From assembly GCF_016863195.1 (NCBI RefSeq), contig NZ_BOOK01000029.1, forward strand, positions 1 through 64,000: DNA of 64,000 nt, in the 5' to 3' direction. Below, in pieces: positions 24,548 to 32,380 of the stretch (positions are counted from its first letter, which is position 1; the number at the start of each line of letters is the position of its first letter). The stretch is from Paraplanobispora takensis. GTDB taxonomy: Bacteria > Actinomycetota > Actinomycetes > Streptosporangiales > Streptosporangiaceae. A program made the translations under genes and the position numbers. The notes under the pieces are model-generated. The model searched no databases. It had not been told where the DNA came from and saw only the letters and a list, made by a program, of their open reading frames with translations.

Positions 24548-24811
24548 ATGAGCGATCGCCGCAACCGGTGTGACGTCTGCGGAGGCGTCCGGCCGGCGCG
24601 AGACACCGGCGAGTACACCCGTGAGCGGCTGCGGCTGATCGCGGAGGTCGGGTTCTGTGCCTGCCGCGCCACCGCGACCGCGACCGCCGACGACCGTCCG
24701 GCCGTCGAGCCGCAGGCCGCCGAGGCCGCCGGGCGGCAGGAGGTCCCCGTCGCGGCGGAGACCGTCCCGATGAACCGGATCCACGTCCGGGCCGGCAGCG
24801 CCTCCGGCTGA
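24548..24811 (+). CDS. Small Cys-rich (zinc-finger-like) protein of unknown function
   Basis: 87 residues. CDVCGG near the start and CACRA about 28 residues later give a CxxC...CxC pattern suited to binding zinc or iron-sulfur; the rest is Ala/Glu-rich and probably disordered. ATG 24548 follows GAGGGAG at 7 nt. The frame is open back to GTG 24437, which also has an SD (GGGAAG, 7 nt), giving a possible 124-residue form; I prefer the short one because the interval holds a terminator-like hairpin. It lacks the four-Cys WhiB signature. Position beside the ABC-F/vgb locus and its promoter style suggest a stress or drug response. Confidence 0.6.
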   Translation: MSDRRNRCDVCGGVRPARDTGEYTRERLRLIAEVGFCACRATATATADDRPAVEPQAAEAAGRQEVPVAAETVPMNRIHVRAGSASG

Positions 24812-25090
24812 GCCGGACGCCCTCTCCCCGCCTCCGGCGTCTCCGGCGTCTCCGGCCGAGCCGTATCTCCGGCTGAGCCGTGCTTCTCACCGGGCCGCGT
24901 CCCCGTTGAGCCGTGTCTCCGGTTGAACCGTGCTTCTCACCGGGCCGCGTCTCCGGTTGAGCCGTGTCTCCGGTTGAGCCGTGCCTCCCGCCGGGCCGTA
25001 CGGCCGTGACGCGGGCGCGGAACATGCCGCCGTCGTCGCCCGCCTGACCGCCGGATCGCACCACCTCCTCAGAGACGGCCATAAGGGCTG
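24812..25090. other. Intergenic region with tandem repeats
   Basis: No gene seen. The left part is filled by the ~50-bp tandem repeat described separately; the right part has no feature I can name before the promoter at 25091. Confidence 0.6.
24850..25000. repeat. Imperfect tandem repeat, ~50-bp period
   Basis: Units begin at 24867, 24917 and 24968; each has the core CTCCGGYTGARCCGTGC followed by TTCTCACCGGGCCGCGT-like sequence and a half unit CTCCGGTTGAGCCGTGT. A degenerate extra core lies at 24850. About three copies; non-coding. The varied copies argue for an old array. Confidence 0.75.
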
Positions 25091-25119
25091 TCCACAAAAC
25101 GGGGCAAGCCGTGTATATT
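25091..25119 (+). promoter_or_regulatory. Promoter of the DUF6421 operon
   Basis: -35 TCCACA (25091-25096), 17-bp spacer, -10 TATATT (25114-25119, extended by upstream TG). Predicted start near 25126, giving a ~30-nt leader that includes GGAGG ahead of GTG 25156. Confidence 0.6.
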
Positions 25120-25155
25120 TTCCGGCATTGAGCTGATTCTGAGGGAGGATTTATC

Positions 25156-27429
25156 GTGAGGGCGTTCCCCCGAGTGCTGTTCGACGAGGCGCACAGCGAG
25201 TCCTGGACCATCCGGCGGGACACGGCCGAGACGATGAATCCGGGTCACCCCGACGACAACAGCTACGCCCGCGCCGCCGAGCTGCTGCGCCGCCTGGGCC
25301 ACACCGTCGAGGCGCACACCGAGGGTCCCGTCACCCCGGCCGTGCTGGCCGCCGCCGACGCCTTCGTGATCGCCCACCCGTCGGCCGGCCGCTGGGAGCG
25401 CACCACCGGCCTGGGCAGCCCGGTCTTCTCGGCCGAGGAGCTGGACGCCATCGATGACTACGTGACCAACGGAGGCGGTCTCGTCGTCCTGGCCGAGTAC
25501 GAGCAGGACAAGTACGGCAACAACCTCGCCGAGCTGCTGGCCCGCTTCGGGGCCGGCGTCGAGCACGCCACCGTCCAGGACCCCCGGAACGCGCACAACG
25601 GCGTGCCCTCCTGGGTCCTGGGCGTGGCGGGGGAGGGCGGCGAGGAGGACCTGCTGGCCGGGGCCCGCCGGGCGTGCTTCTACCGCACGGGAGTGCTCAC
25701 CGCCCCCGAGGGCGCGGACGTGCTGTTCTCCACCTCCCCGACCGCCGACCCCGCGGGCCGCCCGCTGGCGGTGGCCGTACGGCACGGTGCGGGACGGGTC
25801 GTGGCGCTGGCCGACTCCGACCTGTTCGGCGACGACTCGATCGCCGACTACGACCACGCCGCCCTGTGGGGCAACCTCATCACCTGGGTCTCCCGCATCC
25901 CAGCAAAGACCACGTCGGGCGATAAGTCCGACATGTCCGGCGCGACCGCGCCGGACATGTCGAGGAACGGGGTGTCGAGGAACGGGGTGTCGGGGAACGG
26001 AGCCTCGGGGAACGGGGTGGCAGCGAACGGTGCGGCGGGTGTCTCCGCGGCTGCGGAGGGTGCCTCCGGAGGGGCCGCCGCCGACCTCCTCCAGGATGAG
26101 GGGCGCTCGTTGTTCGGGCGGCTCAAGGACGCGGTCGAGCGGCTCAAGCCGCTGCAGGCCAAGGACGGCTCGATCGAGGGCGACCGGGACGAGGCCGTCG
26201 CGCTGATCTCCGAGATCGTCGGGCACGTCACGGCCCTCGCGCCGCGCTTCCCGCACGACGCGGCCTACCTCGCCGCGGTCGTGGCCGACTTCCGCAAGTG
26301 GGTCGAGCAGGGGCTGGGCGTGCCGGACTTCCTCGACTCGCTCGACGCCTTCCACCCCGACACCCAGCGGGTCGACGGCCTGGAGCACCTCGTCGTCTTC
26401 CCGATGTACACCCAGAACGGCAGCACCTCCCGGCACGTCGAGGCCGTGTGGATCCGGACCGTCTGGCCCGAGTGGCTGGCCGAACTGGAGCGCACCCGCT
26501 ACGACAACCCGATGTTCGTGCCGATCGCCTTCGAGGACTTCACCTCCGGCTACGACACCAACTCCGCCGTGCTCTTCCCTGAGACCGTCGCGGTCCGCCA
26601 GACCCCGGCCCGCTTCACCTGGGGCGGGATCTTCTGCGACCGCGAGGCCGCCCGCTTCCGCAAGGTCAGCCGGGCCGCCGCGGAGACGCTGAAGCTGGCG
26701 CTGCCGCCGGACGCCGCCCGCCTGCTGCAGTCGCAGGAGCTGGCCCAGGACACCTTCGTGCTCTGGGACCTGGTGCACGACCGCACCCACAGCCACGGCG
26801 ACCTGCCGTTCGACCCGTTCATGATCAAGCAGCGGATGCCGTACTGGCTCTACTCCCTGGAGGAGCTGCGCTGCGACCTGACCGCGTTCGGGGAGGCCGT
26901 GAAGCTGGAGGCGGAGGGCGTGCCGCACGCCCGCTACGTCCAGTACGCGATCCTGTTCGACCGGCTCTTCCGCTTCCCGATCACCGGTGACCGGGTCCGC
27001 AACTACGACGGCCTCGGCGGCCAGCTGCTCTTCGCCTACCTGCACCGCAACGACGTCGTACGGTGGACCGACAACCGCCTCAGCGTCGACTGGGCCCGGC
27101 TCGCCGGCTGCGTGGCCGATCTGCGCGGCGAGGTGGAGAAGCTCTACCGCGACGGCATCGACCGCTCCAAGCTCGCCCACTGGCTGGCCGCGCACGAGCT
27201 CGTCGCGGCCTACGTCGAGCCGCACCCGGCCTCGGTCTGGGCCAGGGGCGTGGACGCCCTCCCGGTCGAGGACCCGCGGGGGCCCGGGGGTCGTCCCCCG
27301 GCGGGCAACAGCCCGAAGGCCGTGGTGGACGCGGTGCTGCCCGACGAGTTCCCGCTGAGCATGTTCTACGAGGCCCTGCGCCGTAAGCTCGGCGAGGTCG
27401 TCGACTCCACGAAGGGGATCCGAGCATGA
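25156..27429 (+). CDS. DUF6421 family protein
   Basis: 757 residues. The N-terminal ~250 residues look like a DUF4350/GATase-like Rossmann module (RVLFDEAHSESWTIRRD, YVTNGGGLVVLAEYEQDKYG, GAGRVVALADSDLFGDD). A low-complexity hinge with repeated NGVS/NGAS follows (about 265-310), then a ~440-residue DUF6421 domain rich in aromatic and acidic residues (VVFPMYTQNGSTSRHVEAVW, FTWGGIFCDREAARFRKVSR, WDLVHDRTHSHGDLPFDPF). The His-rich HDRTHSHGD could bind metal. No known activity. GTG 25156 follows GGAGG. It overlaps the SDR gene by 4 bp, first of a tightly coupled trio that I recall as recurring in actinobacteria. Confidence 0.75.
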   Translation: MRAFPRVLFDEAHSESWTIRRDTAETMNPGHPDDNSYARAAELLRRLGHTVEAHTEGPVTPAVLAAADAFVIAHPSAGRWERTTGLGSPVFSAEELDAIDDYVTNGGGLVVLAEYEQDKYGNNLAELLARFGAGVEHATVQDPRNAHNGVPSWVLGVAGEGGEEDLLAGARRACFYRTGVLTAPEGADVLFSTSPTADPAGRPLAVAVRHGAGRVVALADSDLFGDDSIADYDHAALWGNLITWVSRIPAKTTSGDKSDMSGATAPDMSRNGVSRNGVSGNGASGNGVAANGAAGVSAAAEGASGGAAADLLQDEGRSLFGRLKDAVERLKPLQAKDGSIEGDRDEAVALISEIVGHVTALAPRFPHDAAYLAAVVADFRKWVEQGLGVPDFLDSLDAFHPDTQRVDGLEHLVVFPMYTQNGSTSRHVEAVWIRTVWPEWLAELERTRYDNPMFVPIAFEDFTSGYDTNSAVLFPETVAVRQTPARFTWGGIFCDREAARFRKVSRAAAETLKLALPPDAARLLQSQELAQDTFVLWDLVHDRTHSHGDLPFDPFMIKQRMPYWLYSLEELRCDLTAFGEAVKLEAEGVPHARYVQYAILFDRLFRFPITGDRVRNYDGLGGQLLFAYLHRNDVVRWTDNRLSVDWARLAGCVADLRGEVEKLYRDGIDRSKLAHWLAAHELVAAYVEPHPASVWARGVDALPVEDPRGPGGRPPAGNSPKAVVDAVLPDEFPLSMFYEALRRKLGEVVDSTKGIRA

Positions 27430-28064
27430 TCATTCTTGTTGCCGGCGCGGCCGGTCCCGCGGGCCGGGCGGTCGTCCGGCGCTTCGCGGACAAGGGGCAC
27501 ACCGTCATCGGCCTCGACAAGTCCGGCGCCGACGGAAGCCTTCCCGTCGATCTCCTCGACTTCGACGCGGTGAAGAAGCTCGCCGCCGACGTCGAGGCCG
27601 AGCACGGCCGCGTGGACGGCATCGTGCACCTGGTCGGCGGCTGGCGCGGGTCGAAGACCTTCGCCGAGACGAAGCTGGAGGACTGGGCGCTCCTGCACGA
27701 CCTGCTGGTGCGCACCCTACAGCACCTCACCCTCGCCTTCGAGCCCCTGCTCAAGGCGAGCGAGCGCGGCCGGTTCGCGATCGTCTCCGCCAAGGCCGCC
27801 GAGAGGCCCACCCAGGGCAACGCGGCGTACGGCACCGCCAAGGCCGCCGCCGAGGCGTGGACGCTGGCCTTCGCCGACGCCCTGGAGGGCACCGGGGCCA
27901 CCGCCAACATCCTGGTCGTCAAGGCGCTGGTGCACGAGGCCATGCGCGCGGCCGACCCCGACAAGAAGTTCCCCGGCTTCACCGACGTCGACGACCTCGC
28001 GGCGGCGATCGAGGGCCTGTGGGACACCGACGCCAACGGCACCCGAATGGATCTCACGCAGTGA
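27426..28064 (+). CDS. Short-chain dehydrogenase/reductase (SDR) family oxidoreductase
   Basis: 212 residues. Nucleotide-binding motif VAGAAGPAGRAVVRRF (variant of TGxxxGxG), active-site Ser in RFAIVSAKAA and the YxxxK pair in AAYGTAKAAAEAW; it is shorter than classical SDRs. Probably NAD(P)-dependent; substrate unknown. ATG overlaps the DUF6421 stop (ATGA) and its own stop overlaps the next start (GTGA), so the three proteins are likely made in equal amounts and act in one pathway. Confidence 0.82.
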   Translation: MIILVAGAAGPAGRAVVRRFADKGHTVIGLDKSGADGSLPVDLLDFDAVKKLAADVEAEHGRVDGIVHLVGGWRGSKTFAETKLEDWALLHDLLVRTLQHLTLAFEPLLKASERGRFAIVSAKAAERPTQGNAAYGTAKAAAEAWTLAFADALEGTGATANILVVKALVHEAMRAADPDKKFPGFTDVDDLAAAIEGLWDTDANGTRMDLTQ

Positions 28065-29179
28065 CGGAAGCAGTACCCGCAGCCGTGACCGGCGGGACCG
28101 GTCTCCCCGCCGGTCCGACCGACGCGGTCCGCAGGCACGACCCGGCGGTCAAGGGCTTCGCCAGCGACAACTACGCCGGAGTCCACCCGGAGATCCTCGC
28201 CGCGATCGCGCTCGCCAACGGCGGTCACCAGAGCGCCTACGGCGACGACGTCTACACCGAGGCGCTCCAGGACGTCTTCCGCCGGCACTTCGGCCCGGCC
28301 GCCGAGGCCTGGCCGGTCTTCAACGGCACCGGCGCCAACGTGGTCGCGCTGCGCGCGATGACCGCCCACTGGGAGGCCGTGGTCTGCGCCGAGTCGGCGC
28401 ACATCCACACCGACGAGGGCGGCGCCCCCGAGCGCACGGCCGGGCTCAAGCTGCTGCCCGTGGCCACCCCGGACGGCAAGCTCACCCCCGAGCTGATCGA
28501 CCGGCAGGCCTGGGGCTTCGGCGACGAGCACCGCGCCCAGCCCAAGGTCGTCTCGATCACGCAGACGACCGAGCTGGGCACGCTGTACACGCCCGAGGAG
28601 ATCGCGGCGATCTGCGAGCACGCCCACGGCCTGGGCATGCTCGTCCACCTCGACGGCGCCCGGGCCGCCAACGCCGCCGCCGCGCTGGACGTGCCGCTGC
28701 GCGCGTTCACCACCGACGCGGGCGTGGACGTGCTGTCCTTCGGCGGCACCAAGGCCGGGCTGATGTTCGGCGAGGCCGTCGTCGTGCTCAACCCCGACAC
28801 CGTGCGCGGCCTGCGTTACCTGCGCAAGAGCGCGATGCAGCTGGCCTCCAAGATGCGCTTCGTCTCGGTGCAGTTCGAGGCGCTGCTCGCCGGGGACCTG
28901 TGGCTGCGCAACGCCCGCAACGCCAACGCGATGGCGCTGCGGCTGGCCGAGGCGGTCCGCGGCATCCCGGGCGTGCAGGTCCCGCGCCCGGTGCAGGCCA
29001 ACGCGGTCTTCGCGATCCTGCCGCGGGACGTCACCGAGCGGCTGCAGAAGCGCTTGCGCTTCTACACCTGGAACGAGGCCACCGGCGAGGTCCGCTGGAT
29101 GACCGCGTTCGACACCACCGAGGCCGACGTCGACGCCTTCGCCGCCGCCGTGGCCGAGGAGATACAATCCCCCGCATGA
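28061..29179 (+). CDS. Threonine aldolase / beta-eliminating lyase family PLP enzyme
   Basis: 372 residues, fold-type I PLP enzyme. Marks: SDNYAGVHPEIL near the N-terminus (DNxxG...P), FNGTGANVVAL, HIHTDEGGAPE, cofactor Asp in VHLDGARAANA and Schiff-base Lys in SFGGTKAGLMFGEA. Low-specificity L-threonine aldolases cleave beta-hydroxy amino acids to glycine and an aldehyde; an aldehyde product would suit the SDR encoded just upstream (inference). GTG 28061 overlaps the SDR stop. Its last bases contain the -10 of the downstream Trp attenuator and the leader-peptide start. Confidence 0.84.
   Translation: MTEAVPAAVTGGTGLPAGPTDAVRRHDPAVKGFASDNYAGVHPEILAAIALANGGHQSAYGDDVYTEALQDVFRRHFGPAAEAWPVFNGTGANVVALRAMTAHWEAVVCAESAHIHTDEGGAPERTAGLKLLPVATPDGKLTPELIDRQAWGFGDEHRAQPKVVSITQTTELGTLYTPEEIAAICEHAHGLGMLVHLDGARAANAAAALDVPLRAFTTDAGVDVLSFGGTKAGLMFGEAVVVLNPDTVRGLRYLRKSAMQLASKMRFVSVQFEALLAGDLWLRNARNANAMALRLAEAVRGIPGVQVPRPVQANAVFAILPRDVTERLQKRLRFYTWNEATGEVRWMTAFDTTEADVDAFAAAVAEEIQSPA
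29163..29168 (+). promoter_or_regulatory. -10 element for the Trp leader, inside the upstream gene
   Basis: TACAAT matches the -10 consensus TANNNT and ends 7 nt before the leader-peptide ATG, so the leader transcript would start at or next to that ATG (leaderless). The -35 is weak. Confidence 0.55.
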
Positions 29180-29229
29180 GCCACCGCAGTCCGGGTCTGT
29201 GGCGGGCCGCCTCCCGGCGGACCCGCTAG
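29176..29229 (+). CDS. Trp leader peptide (17 residues)
   Basis: ATG to TAG, reading MSHRSPGLWRAASRRTR. One Trp codon (TGG 29200-29202) sits at position 9, upstream of mutually exclusive hairpins, so a ribosome stalled for charged tRNA-Trp would reshape the RNA. The ATG overlaps the TGA of the upstream lyase gene. The arrangement matches ribosome-mediated attenuation known for auxiliary TrpRS genes in Streptomyces. Confidence 0.72.
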   Translation: MSHRSPGLWRAASRRTR

Positions 29230-29285
29230 CCAGCCCAGCCTGCGCACAGAAAACGGCCGCCGTTCACCGGCGGCCTTTTTCTTTT
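29208..29285 (+). terminator. Transcription attenuator (antiterminator plus intrinsic terminator)
   Basis: Terminator: GGCCGCCG (29255-29262), loop TTCAC, CGGCGGCC (29268-29275), then TTTTTCTTTT. Competing helices: CCGCC-tccc-GGCGG within the leader ORF (about 29208-29220), and GGCGG (29216-29220) with CCGCC in the terminator's left arm, which would prevent termination. It is unusually well formed for this GC-rich genome, and lies 60 nt before the TrpRS start. Confidence 0.8.
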
Positions 29286-29334
29286 CCCCGTGGCCGGCGG
29301 TCCGGCGGTCCCTCGGCACCGAAGGGGACACACG

Positions 29335-30348
29335 ATGACACCGACTCTCGCACCGACACCTGCACCGGCGGGCGGGCGGCCGACGACCACACGGGTCTTC
29401 TCCGCCTTCCAGGCGACCGGCCGGCTGACGCTCGGCAACTACCTCGGCGCGATCCTGCCCGCCGTACGGCTCCAGGACGAGGCCGACTGCGTCTACGCCG
29501 TCGCCGACCTGCACGCCCTGACCGTCAAGCACGACCCCGCGGCGCTGCGCACCCGCACCCGCGAGGTGGCGGCCCTGCTGCTCGCCTGCGGCCTGGACCG
29601 CTCCCTGCTCTATCTGCAGTCGCGGGTTCCCGCCCACACCGAGCTGTCCTACCTGCTGGAGAGCACGGCCTACGAGGGTGAGATGCGCAGGATGATCCAG
29701 TTCAAGGAGAAGGCGGCGGCCCAGAAGGAGGTACGGCTGTCGCTGCTGACCTATCCCGCGTTGATGGCCGCCGACATCCTGCTGCACCGGGCGGACCTGG
29801 TGCCGGTGGGCGACGACCAGCGCCAGCACCTCGAACTGACCCGGGACCTGGCGCTGCGCTTCAACCACCTGTACGGCGAGACCTTCGTCGTGCCCCGGGC
29901 GGTGCATCCCCGCTTCGCCGCGCGGGTGATGGACCTGGCCGTGCCCACCGCGAAGATGAGCAAGTCCAGCGCCTCGGACGCCGGGACGATCCATCTGCTC
30001 GACCCGCCCGCCGACGTCCGGCGCAAGATCATGAGGGCGGTGACCGACTCCGGGACCGAGGTCCGCCACGACCCGGCGGCCAAACCGGGGATCTCGAACC
30101 TGCTGGATCTGCTGGCGGCCTGCTCGGGACGGCCGGCGGAGCCGTCGTCCTACGGCTCCTACGGTGCGCTCAAGAAGGACGTCGCCGAGGCGGTCGCCGA
30201 GACGCTGGCGCCGATCAGGGAACGCTTCGGGCTCCTGTGCGCCGACCCCGCGGAGCTGGACCGCCTGCTGGAGACCGCCGCAACCGAGGCGATCGAGCGG
30301 ACCTCCGGCCTGCTGGCGGCCGCCCGGCAGGCCATCGGCCTGGCCTGA
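29335..30348 (+). CDS. trpS: Tryptophanyl-tRNA synthetase, probably auxiliary (inducible) copy
   Basis: 337 residues, class I synthetase that charges tRNA-Trp. HIGH-type motif TGRLTLGNYLGA, ADLHALTV, GDDQRQHLELTRD and KMSKS-type AKMSKSSASDAG are present. ATG 29335 follows AAGGGGA. Control by a Trp-codon leader with an intrinsic terminator is the pattern reported for the Streptomyces indolmycin/chuangxinmycin-resistant second TrpRS, so I read this as an auxiliary, inhibitor-tolerant enzyme rather than the housekeeping one; a second trpS elsewhere in the genome would support this. Confidence 0.88.
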   Translation: MTPTLAPTPAPAGGRPTTTRVFSAFQATGRLTLGNYLGAILPAVRLQDEADCVYAVADLHALTVKHDPAALRTRTREVAALLLACGLDRSLLYLQSRVPAHTELSYLLESTAYEGEMRRMIQFKEKAAAQKEVRLSLLTYPALMAADILLHRADLVPVGDDQRQHLELTRDLALRFNHLYGETFVVPRAVHPRFAARVMDLAVPTAKMSKSSASDAGTIHLLDPPADVRRKIMRAVTDSGTEVRHDPAAKPGISNLLDLLAACSGRPAEPSSYGSYGALKKDVAEAVAETLAPIRERFGLLCADPAELDRLLETAATEAIERTSGLLAAARQAIGLA

Positions 30349-30363
30349 AGGCGCGTCCCGCCG

Positions 30364-30401
30364 CCCGGGGCCCGCCGCGTGCCGTGCGGCGGGTCCCCGG
30401 G
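30364..30401. terminator. Bidirectional terminator
   Basis: CCCGGGG-CCCGCCGC pairs with GCGGCGGG-TCCCCGGG, about 15 bp with a small internal mismatch and a 7-nt loop, between convergent trpS and DUF3467 genes. Confidence 0.68.
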
Positions 30402-30409
30402 CGCGGGGC

Positions 30410-30706
30410 TCACTTCTGGCCGGTCTCGTTCTCGTACTGGGTGAGCTGTTGTTCCAGAGCCTTCATCAGCTCGAACACCTGGCTCGGCGGGATGCGGATC
30501 CGGCTGACGATCCGGGTCGGCACGCTGACGAAGTGCTGACCCGAGGACGGGTCGTTGGCGAGCTGGGGCGGTCTGGTGATCACCGCGAAGTCCAGGACGA
30601 ACCCATCCTGGGTATGCCATACCGAGGCGAAGTTGGCGTACTGCCCCATCTCAACCTCGGCGGAGATGCTCACCTCCAGGCGGTTCTCCGGCTCGTCGTT
30701 CACCAC
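30410..30706 (-). CDS. DUF3467 family protein
   Basis: 98 residues; the whole length matches the DUF3467 pattern (GQYANFASVWHTQDGFVLDF, PPQLANDPSSGQHFVSVPTR, IRIPPSQVFELMKALEQQL). Function unknown; cytosolic. Two GTG codons in tandem (30706, 30703) follow GGAGGAGA; either may start. The same strand carries the DUF305 gene 72 bp upstream. Confidence 0.85.
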   Translation of the reverse strand: MVNDEPENRLEVSISAEVEMGQYANFASVWHTQDGFVLDFAVITRPPQLANDPSSGQHFVSVPTRIVSRIRIPPSQVFELMKALEQQLTQYENETGQK

Positions 30707-30778
30707 TTGAGTCTCCTCCGGCCAGGCTGGCTCCCCGCTGCCCCGGCCGCAATCCGGCCGCGCTGGGGACCACCGGCG

Positions 30779-31441
30779 TTATTCACGTATGGAAGGCAGC
30801 GGCTGGGCACCCCGCTGCCTGAGCATGTCGGTCATCAGCTTGATCTCACCGCTCTGCCCGTCGACGATGTGCTGGGCCATCGTGGCGACCTCGTCGCGGT
30901 CGGACAGTTTCAGCAGGGCCTCTCCCATCATCACACCCCCCTCGTGGTGGCGGATCATGAGCTGGAGGAAGAGGATCTCCTGGTCCTTCCCGGTGGCCTG
31001 GCGGAGCCTCGTGAGCTCCTCCTCGGTGGCCATGCCCGGCATCCGGCCCGGCGTCCCGGCGGTCGTCCCGGTCGTGCCGCCGTGGCCGTGACCGGCCATC
31101 CACGCCATCGCCGGACGCTCGGACGCCTGGTCGAGTCCCCACTGCTGCAGCCAGCCCATGAAGATGCCGCGCTGGGCGGTCTGCGTGACGATGATGTCGT
31201 AGGCGAGCAGCCGGAGCTTGTCGTCGGTGCTGCCGTCCCTGGCGATGAAGGCCATCTCCACCGCCTGTGAATGGTGGACGGCCATGTCACGGGCGAAGCC
31301 GGCCTCGGGGGAGGCGTCGCTCGGCTCGGCGGTCCGTCCGATGATCAGCCACACGATCGCGGCCACGGCCAGACAGCCCAGCAACACGCCGAGCACCAAG
31401 CGGCTTCTGGGGTTCGGAGACTTCTCAGCAGGGCTTTCCAT
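30779..31441 (-). CDS. DUF305 family membrane-anchored, His/Met-rich protein
   Basis: 220 residues: short cytoplasmic N-terminus, membrane anchor about 15-36 (LVLGVLLGCLAVAAIVWLII), then an extracytoplasmic four-helix DUF305 domain with paired histidines (FARDMAVHHSQAVEMA and MIRHHEGGVMMGE) and a His/Gly/Met-rich loop. DUF305 proteins are ferritin-like and often linked to copper handling. Divergent from a DUF3105 gene 121 bp away, a pairing I associate with actinobacteria. Confidence 0.85.
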   Translation of the reverse strand: MESPAEKSPNPRSRLVLGVLLGCLAVAAIVWLIIGRTAEPSDASPEAGFARDMAVHHSQAVEMAFIARDGSTDDKLRLLAYDIIVTQTAQRGIFMGWLQQWGLDQASERPAMAWMAGHGHGGTTGTTAGTPGRMPGMATEEELTRLRQATGKDQEILFLQLMIRHHEGGVMMGEALLKLSDRDEVATMAQHIVDGQSGEIKLMTDMLRQRGAQPLPSIRE

Positions 31442-31562
31442 TACCCGCCAAGCCTACTCATCCCGGGGAACCCCGCGTTATCACGCACTGCGCGTCCCTT
31501 ATTCTCCACATACGGCGTGAGGGCATAAGGTGACCCGGAGTTGTGTGCCGGGTGGAGGAACG

Positions 31563-32246
31563 ATGTCGAAGGACAAGACGCAGGCGAGGCGGGACCACCT
31601 CGCCAAAATGCGCGCCGAGCAGAAGGCCAAGGAGCGCAGGACGGCGCTGCTGATGTGGGGGGCCGGAGGCGCGGTCGTCCTCCTGCTCGTCGGATTGGTC
31701 GCCTTCTATCTCGTCAACCAGGCCAAGGTGACCTCGCTGGACGCCGTCACCAGCGCCAAATATCCCGGCAGTCTCCACGTCGAGACCAAGGTGAGCTACA
31801 AGGAGACCCCGCCCATGGGCGGGGAGCACAACTCCACCTGGCAGAACTGCCAGGTCTACGACGCTCCGATCAACAACGAGAACGCCGTGCACTCGATGGA
31901 GCACGGCGCGGTGTGGATCACCTACCAGCCCGACCTGCCCAAGGACCAGCTGGACATCCTCAAGGAACTGGCCTCGAGCGACTACATGCTCCTGAGCCCG
32001 TACCCGGGCCTGCCCTCCAAGGTCGTGGTCAGCTCCTGGAACAAGCAGCTCAAGCTCGACAGCGCCGACGACCCGCGCCTGCCGAAGTTCATCCAGAAGT
32101 ACAAGAACGGCCCCGAGACGCCCGAGCTCGGCGCCTCCTGTGACAGCCCGCTGACCACCACGACGGCCGAGAACCCCATCCCCGAGGCCGGCGCGACCCC
32201 CTCGGCCAGCGCCAGCCCGTCCGCGTCGCCGACCACGACGCCCTGA
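31563..32246 (+). CDS. DUF3105 family membrane-anchored protein
   Basis: 227 residues: charged N-terminus, membrane helix (about 35-57), extracytoplasmic DUF3105 domain with [31 protein letters not shown] and [15 protein letters not shown], then a Ser/Pro/Thr tail. Conserved His and Met residues suggest a metal site. ATG 31563 follows GGAGGAA. Functional pairing with the divergent DUF305 gene is likely but uncharacterised. Confidence 0.85.
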   Translation: MSKDKTQARRDHLAKMRAEQKAKERRTALLMWGAGGAVVLLLVGLVAFYLVNQAKVTSLDAVTSAKYPGSLHVETKVSYKETPPMGGEHNSTWQNCQVYDAPINNENAVHSMEHGAVWITYQPDLPKDQLDILKELASSDYMLLSPYPGLPSKVVVSSWNKQLKLDSADDPRLPKFIQKYKNGPETPELGASCDSPLTTTTAENPIPEAGATPSASASPSASPTTTP

Positions 32247-32281
32247 CGCCCTTCCGGGGACCGTCGCGAGGTCTTCCCGCG

Positions 32282-32317
32282 CCGGGTACGGCCGCCGCCC
32301 CGCGGCGCCGTACCCGG
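32282..32317. terminator. Bidirectional terminator
   Basis: CCGGGTACGGC and GCCGTACCCGG form a perfect 11-bp stem, with further GC pairing inside, between the convergent DUF3105 and ald genes. Confidence 0.7.
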
Positions 32318-32380
32318 TCACCGGCCGGCTCCCGGCAGCGCTCTCAGCAGTGCTCCCGGGAGTGCCTCCGGCGGTGGTTC

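Noticed and set aside
24850-25000. CRISPR array
   Set aside because: Units are imperfect, contiguous without unique spacers, and no cas genes are present.
20343-25155. Antibiotic biosynthetic gene cluster around the resistance genes
   Set aside because: No PKS, NRPS, tailoring or precursor genes in the window; the resistance operon stands alone.
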